NCBI GenBank assembly: GCA_021811235.1 | Contig: JAJZPG010000004.1 | Span: 62,001-126,000 of the forward strand | Reading direction: 5' to 3' | Length of the DNA stretch: 64,000 bases | Origin: Pseudomonadota bacterium | GTDB taxonomy: Bacteria > Pseudomonadota > Gammaproteobacteria > Burkholderiales > Thiobacillaceae | Shown here: positions 26,870 through 35,961 of the stretch, one piece after another | Position numbering within the stretch: the stretch's first letter is position 1 | Layout: each line of letters starts with the position of its first letter | Program-made: the position numbers and the translations under genes | The notes under the pieces: generated by a model | Databases searched by the model: none | Seen by the model: the letters and a program-made list of their open reading frames with translations, nothing else | Told to the model about the DNA's origin: nothing

Positions 26870-26938
26870 TCCCGCAACGCGCTCCGGATTGCCGCGCCGC
26901 AGAGTTCATGCCCTTCAGGGCGCTCCTCGCAATGGCGG
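26843..26938. repeat. Palindromic CATTGCGA...TCGCAATG interspersed repeat
   Basis: About 96 bp between the rRNA methyltransferase and hemJ. Outer arms CATTGCGA (26848-26855) and TCGCAATG (26927-26934) enclose inner arms GGCAATC (26865-26871) and GATTGCC (26887-26893), with a further GCCC-TTCA-GGGC hairpin. This order is the well-known intergenic palindrome found dispersed in many proteobacteria and other phyla. It runs up to the hemJ stop on one side and supplies the annotated start of the methyltransferase on the other. Confidence 0.8.
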
Positions 26939-27352
26939 TCAGAACGGCTTCAGCACCACCAGCAGCACCACGACCAGCAGCACGATCACCGGGATTTCGT
27001 TGAACCAGCGGAACCAAGTGTGCGATTTCGTGTTCTGTCTGGCTTCGAAGCTGCGCAGCAGTTTCCTGCACACATGGTGATAGCCGACCAGGCCGGCGAC
27101 CAGCGCGAGCTTGGCCCACATCCAGTTCATCGAAAGCGGGAAATACGCCAGCCACAGCCAGATGCCGGTAATCAGCGTCAGCCACATGATGGGCGACACG
27201 AACCGATACAATTTGCCCGCCATCAGCAGCAGGCGGCTGTAGGCGGCGGGGTGGGTTTCCATGGCCAGGTTGACGAAGATGCGCGGCAGGTAGAACAGTC
27301 CGGCGAACCAGCTGACCACCATCACGATATGAAACGATTTCAGCCACAGCAT
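26939..27352 (-). CDS. hemJ: HemJ-type protoporphyrinogen IX oxidase
   Basis: A 137-residue membrane protein with four helices, of the UPF0093/HemJ family: FHIVMVVSWFAGLFYLPRIFV at the N-terminus contains the conserved His, AKLALVAGLVGYHH the conserved Lys, and it ends RWFNEIPVIVLLVVVLLVVLKPF-like, the family C-terminus. HemJ oxidises protoporphyrinogen IX in haem synthesis in bacteria lacking HemG/HemY. Its start codon overlaps that of the divergent TlpA-like gene by 2 bp. CopD-like annotation would be the alternative, but the NEIP...KP ending favours HemJ. Confidence 0.85.
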   Translation of the reverse strand: MLWLKSFHIVMVVSWFAGLFYLPRIFVNLAMETHPAAYSRLLLMAGKLYRFVSPIMWLTLITGIWLWLAYFPLSMNWMWAKLALVAGLVGYHHVCRKLLRSFEARQNTKSHTWFRWFNEIPVIVLLVVVLLVVLKPF

Positions 27353-27908
27353 GGATAAACGAGCCCCCCAAGTATTAAAGGCAGCCAAGAAATGGACGCC
27401 GAGTCCGCTGACCCTGATTCTACTGGGTTTGATCGCGTATCTGTGGTTCCGCCCGCCGGCCGAGGTCAGCGAGGAAAACCGCGCCGCGCCGCCGTGGCAG
27501 GTGGTCCTGCCGGACGGCCGCCTGCTCGCCAGCGAATCCCTGCGCGGCAAGGTCGTGCTGGTGAACTTCTGGGCGACCTGGTGTCCCTACTGCCGCAAGG
27601 AGAAGCCGGTGATCGACGCATTCTGGAAGGATTACCAGGCGCGGGGATTCGAGGTCGTCTCGATCAGCGTCGACGACCCGCCGGAGAAGATCGCCGCCTG
27701 GATGAAGGACAAGGGCTACGCCTTCATGGCCGCGCCGACCAACGCTTCGGTGGCGGCGGCATTCGGCCACGTTGCCAGCGTGCCGACCTCGTTCATCGTC
27801 GACGCCGATGGCCGCATCCGCCACAAGATCGCCGGACAGGTGCATTATCCCCGGCTGGAAAACCTCGTCGCGCCGCTCCTGGCCCCCCCACCCACCGGAA
27901 CCCCATGA
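27351..27908 (+). CDS. TlpA-like membrane-anchored thioredoxin
   Basis: A 185-residue protein with an N-terminal membrane anchor (about 18-33, PLTLILLGLIAYLWF) and a periplasmic thioredoxin domain with active site WCPYC and cis-Pro segment SVPTSFIV. TlpA/ResA proteins reduce disulfides in the periplasm, often for cytochrome c or copper-site maturation. The adjacent divergent hemJ hints at a haem-protein context. Its stop overlaps slyX (ATGA). No alternative start preserves the anchor except a GTG 7 codons in. Confidence 0.9.
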   Translation: MDKRAPQVLKAAKKWTPSPLTLILLGLIAYLWFRPPAEVSEENRAAPPWQVVLPDGRLLASESLRGKVVLVNFWATWCPYCRKEKPVIDAFWKDYQARGFEVVSISVDDPPEKIAAWMKDKGYAFMAAPTNASVAAAFGHVASVPTSFIVDADGRIRHKIAGQVHYPRLENLVAPLLAPPPTGTP

Positions 27909-28138
27909 TGGAAGTATCCGACAGCCCTGCCGCCTGGGCACAAGACCGCCTCACCGAACTCGAAACCAAGCTCGCCTTCGCCGAAGACCTGCTCGACACC
28001 CTCAACCAGACGGTGATCCGCCAGCAGGGGCAACTCGACCTGATGCAGCAGCAGCTGCGCCTGCTTCACCAGCGGCTGCAGGAAGCGCAGCCGGCCGAGG
28101 CACGCAGCCTGCGCGAGGACATCCCGCCGCACTACTGA
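27905..28138 (+). CDS. slyX: SlyX family protein
   Basis: A 77-residue coiled-coil protein. Heptads run through LTELETKLAFAEDLLDTLN and TVIRQQGQLDLMQQQLRLLHQRL, and it ends in DIPPHY, the conserved SlyX C-terminus. Function is unknown in the family. It is translationally coupled to the TlpA-like gene and overlaps the convergent sensor gene by 7 bp. Confidence 0.93.
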   Translation: MMEVSDSPAAWAQDRLTELETKLAFAEDLLDTLNQTVIRQQGQLDLMQQQLRLLHQRLQEAQPAEARSLREDIPPHY

Positions 28139-30978
28139 CCGCTCAGCGGCATCTCCATCGTGCCCAGCAGGGGCAGCAATTCGCGCTCCGGCATGGGCCG
28201 CGCGTAGTAATAGCCCTGGGCCCGCAGGCAGCCGTGCCGCAGCAGGAAGGCCTCCTGGCCGGCGTGCTCGACGCCTTCGGCGATCACCCGCAGGCCCAGC
28301 TTGGCCGACAAGGCAAGAATGGCCTGCACGATGGCGGCGTCGTCCGTATCCTGGGCGACGTCGCGGATGAAGCTGCGGTCGATCTTGAGCTCGCTGATCG
28401 GCAGCAGTTTCAGCCGGCTGAGCGAGGAATGCCCCGTGCCGAAATCGTCAATGGCGATGCTGACGCCAATCTGGCGCAGGGCCTGCAATATCTCCACGCC
28501 GGCCGTCTCGCTTTCCATGATGCTGCTTTCGGTCAGCTCCAGGACGATGCGCGCGGGCGCCACGCCGGTTTCTGCGAACATGTCCGCCAATCGCTGCGGC
28601 AGGTTCTTCTGCAGCAGCTGCTTGCCGGACAAGTTGACATGCAGGCCGAAGTCGTCGAGCGGGATACCCTGCGCTTCCCAGCGCTTCAGCGCGAGGCAGG
28701 CTTCGCGCACGATCCACTCGCCCATGGGAACGATCAGGCCGGTATCCTCGGCCAGCGGAATGAAATGGTCGGGCGGGATCGCGCCTTCCTGCGGGTCGAA
28801 CCAGCGCAGCAGCGCCTCGGCACCGCAGATGCGCCGGGTATCCAGGCAGACCAGCGGCTGGTAGTGCAGTTCCAGTGCACGCTGTTCGAACGCGCTGCGC
28901 AGCCGGGTTTCCAGCTGGATGCGCCGCATCGCACGTTCGGTGATGCCCTGCTCGTAGAAGTGAAACGTGTTGCGGCCGCGCTCCTTCGACTTGTACATGG
29001 CGGCGTCGGCTTGCATCAGCAGGGTCTCGGCATCCCTGCCGTCCTCTGGATAGACGCTGATGCCGATGCTGGCGGAAATGTGCAAGGGATAGTTGCCGAT
29101 GTGCAGCACCTTTTCCAGGGCATGGATGATCTTCTCGGCCACCGCCGCCGCGGCCTGGCCGTCGCGCACGCTTTCGAGCAGCACGACGAATTCGTCCCCG
29201 CCCAGGCGCGCCAGGGTGTCCTCGTCGCGTACCAGCATCTTGAGCCGCCCGGCGGCAGCCTGCAGCACGGCGTCGCCGATGGCGTGCCCAAGGCTGTCGT
29301 TGATGTTCTTGAAGCGGTCGAGATCGATGAACAGCACGGCCATGCGGGCGTGTGCACGGTCGGCGCGGCTGGCGGCATGGCGCAGGCGGTCCATCAGCAG
29401 CGCCCGGTTCGGCAGGCCGGTCAGCGCATCGTGGTATGCAATGTATTCCAGGTGCGCGTCCTTCTCGCGCAATGCCGCTTCCGCCTGTTTCCGGGCGGTG
29501 ACATCCTGGACCGTGCCGATCATGCGGACGGGCCCGCCCTGTTCATCCAGCAGCACTTCCGCACTTTCGTGCACGACGCGGACGCTGCCGTCCGGGCGCA
29601 CGATCCGGTGGTCGATCGCATAGGGCGTGCCGGATTCCAGCGCCTGCCCGACGGCCTCCTCGACGGCCGCCCGGTCGTCGGGGTGCACCCGTTCCAGAAA
29701 GGCTTCGTAGCTCGCCTCGAATTCCGCCGGGTCGAGGCCGAACAGGCGGTAGATGCCATCCGACCAGAACAGCCGCTTCTGCACGATCTGCCAATCCCAG
29801 TTGCCCATGTGCGCGATGCGCTGCGCGCGGTCGAGGCTTTCCTTGGTTTCGGCCAGCTGCCGCGAGGCCCGCGCGATCTGCCGGTTCTTCCTGACGAACA
29901 GCAGCAGCGACGAGGAGAGGCTGACGAGCAGGAGCGCCAGCAGGCCGTAGAGCGTCCCAAGAATGATCGCGCGGTTGGTCTCGTAGAACGAGGGCACCGT
30001 GTTGACGAGCGTCGCCTGGCTTGCGATGTCGTCGGGCAGGACGAGGCCTGCTTTCAGCAGTTCCGTTTCGTCGACGACGTATTCGTTGGGGCTGCGCTCG
30101 ATCGGCGGCAGGTCGCGGACAGGCGTGCCTTTCAGATTGCGCTTGAGCAGTTCCGCAGCGGCGCGCCCCTGGTGCATGCCGCTGGTGACGTAACCGCCGA
30201 GCACGCCCGGGTAGAGATAGGCGTCTTCCATGCTGAACACGACGAACTTCCCGGCGCCGACGACGGCGGCGACGGTCTCGGGTAGGCTGAGCGTGCGGCC
30301 GTCGCGATCGGCCACGGCCCCCAGGGTGGTGAGGAACACGAAGCGCTCCCTGCGCACCTTCAGCCGCGCCACCAGATCGTCGACCCGGCTGGCTGAAATG
30401 AAGGTGGCCCGGATGTCCGGCTCGCTCCGCAAGGCCTGGACGATCTCGCTTTCGATGGCGCGGTAGGTCTCGCTCGCGTCGCCGACGATGACGATTTCGC
30501 GGATGTCCGGGTCGATCTGGCGCATCAGGCGGAGATTGGGAACGATCTCCTTCTTTTCGAACACCCCGGTGATGTGCGCAGGATCGAGCTGCGCGCGCAC
30601 GCCGGCGTCGTTGACCCCGGAAAAGAACACCGGCACGCCAGGAAACACCGCGGCCAGATGGGAACGCGCGAACGAGAGGGCGTTGTCGTCCGTGACGTAG
30701 ATCGCGGCGGGGCGATAGCCGCGATATTTCTGCCGCAGGTGGCCGCCGATCAGGTCGGCATAGGCGGGGCCGTAGCCGGCACGCTTGGTGTCGAGGTATT
30801 CGACGCTGAGGGAATACGTCCGCGGCGCATCCTCGTCGAGGGCCTCGACAAAGCCCTGGTGCTGGCCGCGGGTCCAGGGATACTCCTGGCTGTAGGCGTG
30901 GAGAACGAAAATCGGGGTGGGGGCCGCCGCCTGCGCCTGCGTACAGCACACACTCAGCAGCAGCAGGACGAAGCGCAT
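28132..30978 (-). CDS. Periplasmic-binding sensor, PAS-GGDEF-EAL c-di-GMP protein
   Basis: A 948-residue protein from the ATG at 30978, which gives a clean signal peptide (MRFVLLLLSVCCTQAQA); an ATG 13 codons upstream is also possible. The N-terminal 320 residues form an ABC-type substrate-binding (PF04392-like) periplasmic domain, then a membrane helix near 330-355 (LYGLLALLLVSLSSSLLLFV), a PAS domain, GGDEF with an RDED inhibitory site, and EAL with EALLRW, ELTESS and DDFGTGHSSLSRL. This design suggests c-di-GMP turnover tuned by a periplasmic ligand; the ligand is unknown. It is the last gene of the ettA-led minus-strand run. Confidence 0.92.
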   Translation of the reverse strand: MRFVLLLLSVCCTQAQAAAPTPIFVLHAYSQEYPWTRGQHQGFVEALDEDAPRTYSLSVEYLDTKRAGYGPAYADLIGGHLRQKYRGYRPAAIYVTDDNALSFARSHLAAVFPGVPVFFSGVNDAGVRAQLDPAHITGVFEKKEIVPNLRLMRQIDPDIREIVIVGDASETYRAIESEIVQALRSEPDIRATFISASRVDDLVARLKVRRERFVFLTTLGAVADRDGRTLSLPETVAAVVGAGKFVVFSMEDAYLYPGVLGGYVTSGMHQGRAAAELLKRNLKGTPVRDLPPIERSPNEYVVDETELLKAGLVLPDDIASQATLVNTVPSFYETNRAIILGTLYGLLALLLVSLSSSLLLFVRKNRQIARASRQLAETKESLDRAQRIAHMGNWDWQIVQKRLFWSDGIYRLFGLDPAEFEASYEAFLERVHPDDRAAVEEAVGQALESGTPYAIDHRIVRPDGSVRVVHESAEVLLDEQGGPVRMIGTVQDVTARKQAEAALREKDAHLEYIAYHDALTGLPNRALLMDRLRHAASRADRAHARMAVLFIDLDRFKNINDSLGHAIGDAVLQAAAGRLKMLVRDEDTLARLGGDEFVVLLESVRDGQAAAAVAEKIIHALEKVLHIGNYPLHISASIGISVYPEDGRDAETLLMQADAAMYKSKERGRNTFHFYEQGITERAMRRIQLETRLRSAFEQRALELHYQPLVCLDTRRICGAEALLRWFDPQEGAIPPDHFIPLAEDTGLIVPMGEWIVREACLALKRWEAQGIPLDDFGLHVNLSGKQLLQKNLPQRLADMFAETGVAPARIVLELTESSIMESETAGVEILQALRQIGVSIAIDDFGTGHSSLSRLKLLPISELKIDRSFIRDVAQDTDDAAIVQAILALSAKLGLRVIAEGVEHAGQEAFLLRHGCLRAQGYYYARPMPERELLPLLGTMEMPLSGQ

Positions 30979-31024
30979 GGAATGATCGATGAATGCGATT
31001 GGAGGGATGGCGGCCACGGCGGCC

Positions 31025-31501
31025 TCAGGGCTCGCCAGCCACGGCGACCTTCACCACGACCTTGCGTATCCTGCCCGGACTTGCGCCCTTCAGGGGACTC
31101 ACCAGCGGCGCATGCGCGTCCTCGGGAAAGAACAGGCAGAACGATCCCGCGGGCGTTGCGACCCAGCTGGCCGGCGCATCGCCAAAGAAACGGATATCGC
31201 GCGCCGCATCGTAGTCCGTCGTCGGGTCCACGCATTCGGCCAGCGGTTTCCAGCCCATTTCGTCGACACCGGAAAGCACCAGCTGGATGTCGATGTAGCG
31301 GCGGTGGCATTCCAGCTTCGCTTCCGCCCGCGTGCGGCCGTCGCACTCCTCGACGATGGCGAAGATCCGCTCGTCCAGCACGCTGTGCAGGCCGGGCGCC
31401 AGCGCATGCAGATCGGCGCTGCGCAGAAAACCGAACGCCCGCGGGAAGAGCGGGTGCAAGGAAAGGTAGCGGTCCGCGCGGGCCAGGGTGTCGAGGATCA
31501 T
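31025..31501 (-). CDS. YhcH/YjgK/YiaL family protein
   Basis: A 158-residue cupin-like protein of the EbgC/YhcH family: DIQLVLSGVDEMGW and SFCLFFPEDAHAP contain the conserved His/Glu metal-site residues, and KVVVKVAV is the usual C-terminus. Family members are linked to sugar (sialic acid, galactoside) metabolism as mutarotase- or isomerase-like enzymes. Here the neighbours are c-di-GMP genes, which does not clarify the substrate. The start is the ATG at 31501; upstream frame crosses the diguanylate cyclase gene. Confidence 0.88.
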   Translation of the reverse strand: MILDTLARADRYLSLHPLFPRAFGFLRSADLHALAPGLHSVLDERIFAIVEECDGRTRAEAKLECHRRYIDIQLVLSGVDEMGWKPLAECVDPTTDYDAARDIRFFGDAPASWVATPAGSFCLFFPEDAHAPLVSPLKGASPGRIRKVVVKVAVAGEP

Positions 31502-31520
31502 GAGCGTTCGTGCACGGCAA

Positions 31521-32891
31521 TCAGTCGGCCTGCGGCGCAGACTGCTCGTTTTCCTTGGCGCGATACATCGCCTCGTCCGCCTGCCGCACCAGGGCGTCGA
31601 GCGTAGGCGTGCTGTCGCTGCAGGTGGCGACGCCGATGCTGATGCGCAGCCGGATGGGCGAGGGGCTGCCCGGCAGGACGACCTCGATCGCCGCCCGCAG
31701 ACGGTCGAGCAGGGCATCCAGCGACGAATCGACCGGCGTATCCGGGAGCAGCACGAGGAATTCATCGCCGCCCATCCGTGCCAGCAGGTCGGATTCGCGG
31801 CAGCAGGCGCGCAGGGTATCGGCGACCTGGGCCAGCACCGCGTCGCCGGCGGCGTGGCCGTAGCTGTCGTTGATGCGCTTGAAGTCGTTGATGTCGATAT
31901 TGAGCAGGGTCAGGTTGCGCCGGCTGCGCTTGGCCAGCGCGAACATGTCCTGTCCGCGCAGATTGAACTGGTGGCGATTGGCCAGTCCCGTGAGATTGTC
32001 GTGCAGGGCCATGCTGCGGATGCGCTGGTGCGCCGACACCGCGTAGCTCACCAAGCCGCCCGCCATGGCCGCGAACACCGCCAGCAGCAGCTGGACCCCG
32101 ATGCCCAGTCCCGCTGCCGGCGCCGTTGCCACCGCCGCCAGCTGCCAGCTGCCGCCCGGGATGACGACGTCCATCAACACCGCCTCGGGGCGGCCGAACA
32201 GCGATGCGTCACCGAGGAACACCTCGCCGCGCGCGCCCTCGCCATCCCTGCCGCGCAGCGCGTACTGCACGCCACCGCCCGCGTCGGGCCGGATGCCGGC
32301 ACGCCGGAAAATGGGAAGCGGATCGATCGCCACCGAGGCCAGCCCCCAGTAGTGCGCCGTCCCGTCCGGACGGGTGAAAATGACGGGAATGCGGTTGACG
32401 ATGCCGACCCCGCCCTGCACCAGCTCGATCGGTCCCGCCGTCACCGGACGCTGCTCGCGCATCAGGCGCGACACGGCATCGCGCTGGCTGGGCGTATCCA
32501 TATAGCGAAGGCCAAGCGCCTTCTCGTTGCCCATGCGCGGATGGATGTAGCGGATCACGTTGTCGGGCGCGATCGCCACGCTGCGGATCGCCGGCTGCAG
32601 GCGGATCAGCGACTCCGCCACCTGCGCCAGATCGGCCTGCGAGAAATCCGGCTTGGCGAGCACGAAGGTCGACAGGCCCAGGCTCAGCGACAGGGTCGCG
32701 TTCAATTCCGATTCCAGGCGCGACCGCGCCGTCGCGGCCTCGGCCTGCAGCACCGCGCGCTCGGCCTGGCGCCGCCGGTCCTGCTCCAGCCAGACGAAGG
32801 ATTGCAGCAGCAGCCAGACCAGGCAGGCCGCCAGCACGCCTGCCATCAGGTGCAGAAGGCGCGGACGAACGGGCGGACGGAAGCGTTTCAC
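31521..32891 (-). CDS. CHASE-domain diguanylate cyclase
   Basis: A 456-residue membrane protein starting at GTG 32891, eight bases after the ettA stop. A first helix (LLHLMAGVLAACLVWLLLQ) leads to a periplasmic CHASE domain (AIRSVAIAPDNVIRYIHP...NRIPVIF), a second helix (VQLLLAVFAAMAGGLVSYAV), and a GGDEF domain with intact GGDEF and RESD inhibitory site. It has no EAL domain, so it should only make c-di-GMP from GTP. The CHASE ligand is unknown. Confidence 0.92.
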   Translation of the reverse strand: MKRFRPPVRPRLLHLMAGVLAACLVWLLLQSFVWLEQDRRRQAERAVLQAEAATARSRLESELNATLSLSLGLSTFVLAKPDFSQADLAQVAESLIRLQPAIRSVAIAPDNVIRYIHPRMGNEKALGLRYMDTPSQRDAVSRLMREQRPVTAGPIELVQGGVGIVNRIPVIFTRPDGTAHYWGLASVAIDPLPIFRRAGIRPDAGGGVQYALRGRDGEGARGEVFLGDASLFGRPEAVLMDVVIPGGSWQLAAVATAPAAGLGIGVQLLLAVFAAMAGGLVSYAVSAHQRIRSMALHDNLTGLANRHQFNLRGQDMFALAKRSRRNLTLLNIDINDFKRINDSYGHAAGDAVLAQVADTLRACCRESDLLARMGGDEFLVLLPDTPVDSSLDALLDRLRAAIEVVLPGSPSPIRLRISIGVATCSDSTPTLDALVRQADEAMYRAKENEQSAPQAD

Positions 32892-32899
32892 GCGGCGGC

Positions 32900-34564
<1,665 letters not shown>

Positions 34565-34589
34565 GAGTGAAGTCTTCCGCTAGAAATCG

Positions 34590-34817
34590 CTATTTGTTTT
34601 CGCCCGGGCAGGCGTCGAACGCGCAGCCCTTCGCGGGATTGCGGCTTACGAAGCTGCCGTCCGGGCACTGTCTGACGTCGGCCGCGCAACTTCCACCTTC
34701 CTCCGCCATCGCGGGTGGCGGCGGTGCGGGCGGCAGCTCGCGGTTTTTCGCCGGCACCTGGTTGGTGCCGCATGCCCCCAGCATCAGCAGGAGGGCGCCC
34801 GCGAGGAACATGCGCAT
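34590..34817 (-). CDS. Small Cys-rich lipoprotein
   Basis: A 75-residue exported lipoprotein: signal peptide MRMFLAGALLLMLGAC with the lipobox Cys, a Pro-rich linker (ELPPAPPPPA) and a compact four-Cys domain (SCAADVRQCPDGSFV...GCAFDACPG). The domain looks disulfide-bonded; its function is unknown. The gene starts within a GTGATG where the upstream TlpA-like gene ends, with AAGGAG just before, so either GTG 34820 or ATG 34817 may be used. Confidence 0.82.
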   Translation of the reverse strand: MRMFLAGALLLMLGACGTNQVPAKNRELPPAPPPPAMAEEGGSCAADVRQCPDGSFVSRNPAKGCAFDACPGENK

Positions 34818-35311
34818 CACGACAACTCCTTGTCGAGCAGGGCCTTCAGCTTGGCGAAATCGAGCTCGCCCAGCTTCTGTTCGAGGATGCTGCCGTCCTT
34901 GCCGATGAGGAAACTGGTCGGCGTCAGTTGCACGTTGCCGAAAGCGCGTGCGTGCTCGCCGTTCACGTCGAGCGCGACCGGAAACGGCAGCCGCCGCGTC
35001 TGCACGAAATTCGCCACGTAGTTGGGCGGATCGTAGCTCATCGCCACCGCGACGATCTCGAAGCCGCGGTCCTTATATTGATTGTAGGTCTCGACCATGC
35101 CCGGCATCTCCTTGATGCAGCCGGGGCACGAGGTCGCCCAGAAGTTGACCAGCACCACCTTGCCGCGCAATTCATCGAGCACGATGGACTTGCCGTCCAG
35201 CGTGGTGAAGGTGGACGCGGGCGCACTGGGTTTGTCCATCAGGGCAAACAGCAGGGCGCCGACGACAGCAAGCACGGCGATGGCGACGAGAAGCGGTTTT
35301 GTGTATTTCAC
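34817..35311 (-). CDS. TlpA-like thioredoxin, second copy
   Basis: A 164-residue protein from the GTG at 35311, with an N-terminal membrane anchor (LLVAIAVLAVVGALLFALM) and a periplasmic thioredoxin domain. The active site is SCPGC in place of the usual WCxxC, so the residue before the first Cys is Ser, and the cis-Pro segment is LTPTSFLIG. It probably reduces periplasmic disulfides. It is coupled to the Cys-rich lipoprotein, which could be its substrate or a partner (inference). A longer frame to 35347 adds a repeat-like leader and is less likely. Confidence 0.88.
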   Translation of the reverse strand: MKYTKPLLVAIAVLAVVGALLFALMDKPSAPASTFTTLDGKSIVLDELRGKVVLVNFWATSCPGCIKEMPGMVETYNQYKDRGFEIVAVAMSYDPPNYVANFVQTRRLPFPVALDVNGEHARAFGNVQLTPTSFLIGKDGSILEQKLGELDFAKLKALLDKELS

Positions 35312-35347
35312 CGGTTTTCCTTGAATCTTGTGTCTTGAATCTTGCAA

Positions 35348-35896
35348 CTAGGATGGGTAGGACCGCGCAAGCTTCACATAGTGCTCGGCCGAATAGCTGA
35401 AATAGGCGATCTCTTCCTCGGTCAGCGCGCGCACCAGCTTGGCGGGGCGCCCCAGGTACAGATGGCCGGATTCGAGCACCTTGCCTTCCGGCACCAGCGA
35501 ACCGGCGCCCAGCAGCACGTGTTTCTGCACCACCGCGCGGTCGAGGATGATCGAGCCCATGCCGATCAGGCATTCGTCCGCTATCGTGCAGGCGTGCAGG
35601 ATCACGGCATGCCCCACCGTCACCCGAGCACCGATGACGAGCGGGCCACCCGCCGGGTTGGCCGGCGTCCGGTGCGACACGTGCAGCACACTATTGTCCT
35701 GGATGTTGGTCGCCTCGCCGATGGCGATCGAATGGACGTCGCCGCGGATCACCGCGCCCGGCCACACCGAGGCGTCGGCGCCCAGGCTGACTTCGCCGAT
35801 CACCGTGGCGCGCGGGTGCACCCACGCGCCGGCGGCGAGCGTGGGCGTGATACCGTGATGCGGCGCCAGCGATTGATCGTTAACCTTGCCTGCCAT
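35348..35896 (-). CDS. Gamma-carbonic anhydrase family protein
   Basis: A 182-residue left-handed beta-helix protein with hexapeptide repeats (VIGEVSLGADASVWPGAVIRGD) and the metal-ligand positions seen in NIQDNSVLHVSH and VTVGHAVILHACTI, where three His can bind zinc or iron. YrdA/PaaY-like members vary between carbonic anhydrase and thioesterase-linked roles. In an autotroph a CO2/bicarbonate role is attractive but unproven; key active-site Glu pattern cannot be judged by eye. Confidence 0.88.
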   Translation of the reverse strand: MAGKVNDQSLAPHHGITPTLAAGAWVHPRATVIGEVSLGADASVWPGAVIRGDVHSIAIGEATNIQDNSVLHVSHRTPANPAGGPLVIGARVTVGHAVILHACTIADECLIGMGSIILDRAVVQKHVLLGAGSLVPEGKVLESGHLYLGRPAKLVRALTEEEIAYFSYSAEHYVKLARSYPS

Positions 35897-35926
35897 AGGG
35901 TTGAATTTCCGTCTGCAACCCGAAAG

Positions 35927-35932
35927 TATAAT
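35927..35932 (+). promoter_or_regulatory. Putative -10 element for prlC
   Basis: A perfect TATAAT lies 29 bp before the prlC ATG in the short divergent gap. No good -35 stands at 17 bp; TTGAAT at 35901-35906 is 20 bp away. The call rests on the -10 match and position only. Confidence 0.4.
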
Positions 35933-35961
35933 TCCCCTGTCCCCCCATTCCGAATGCCTCC

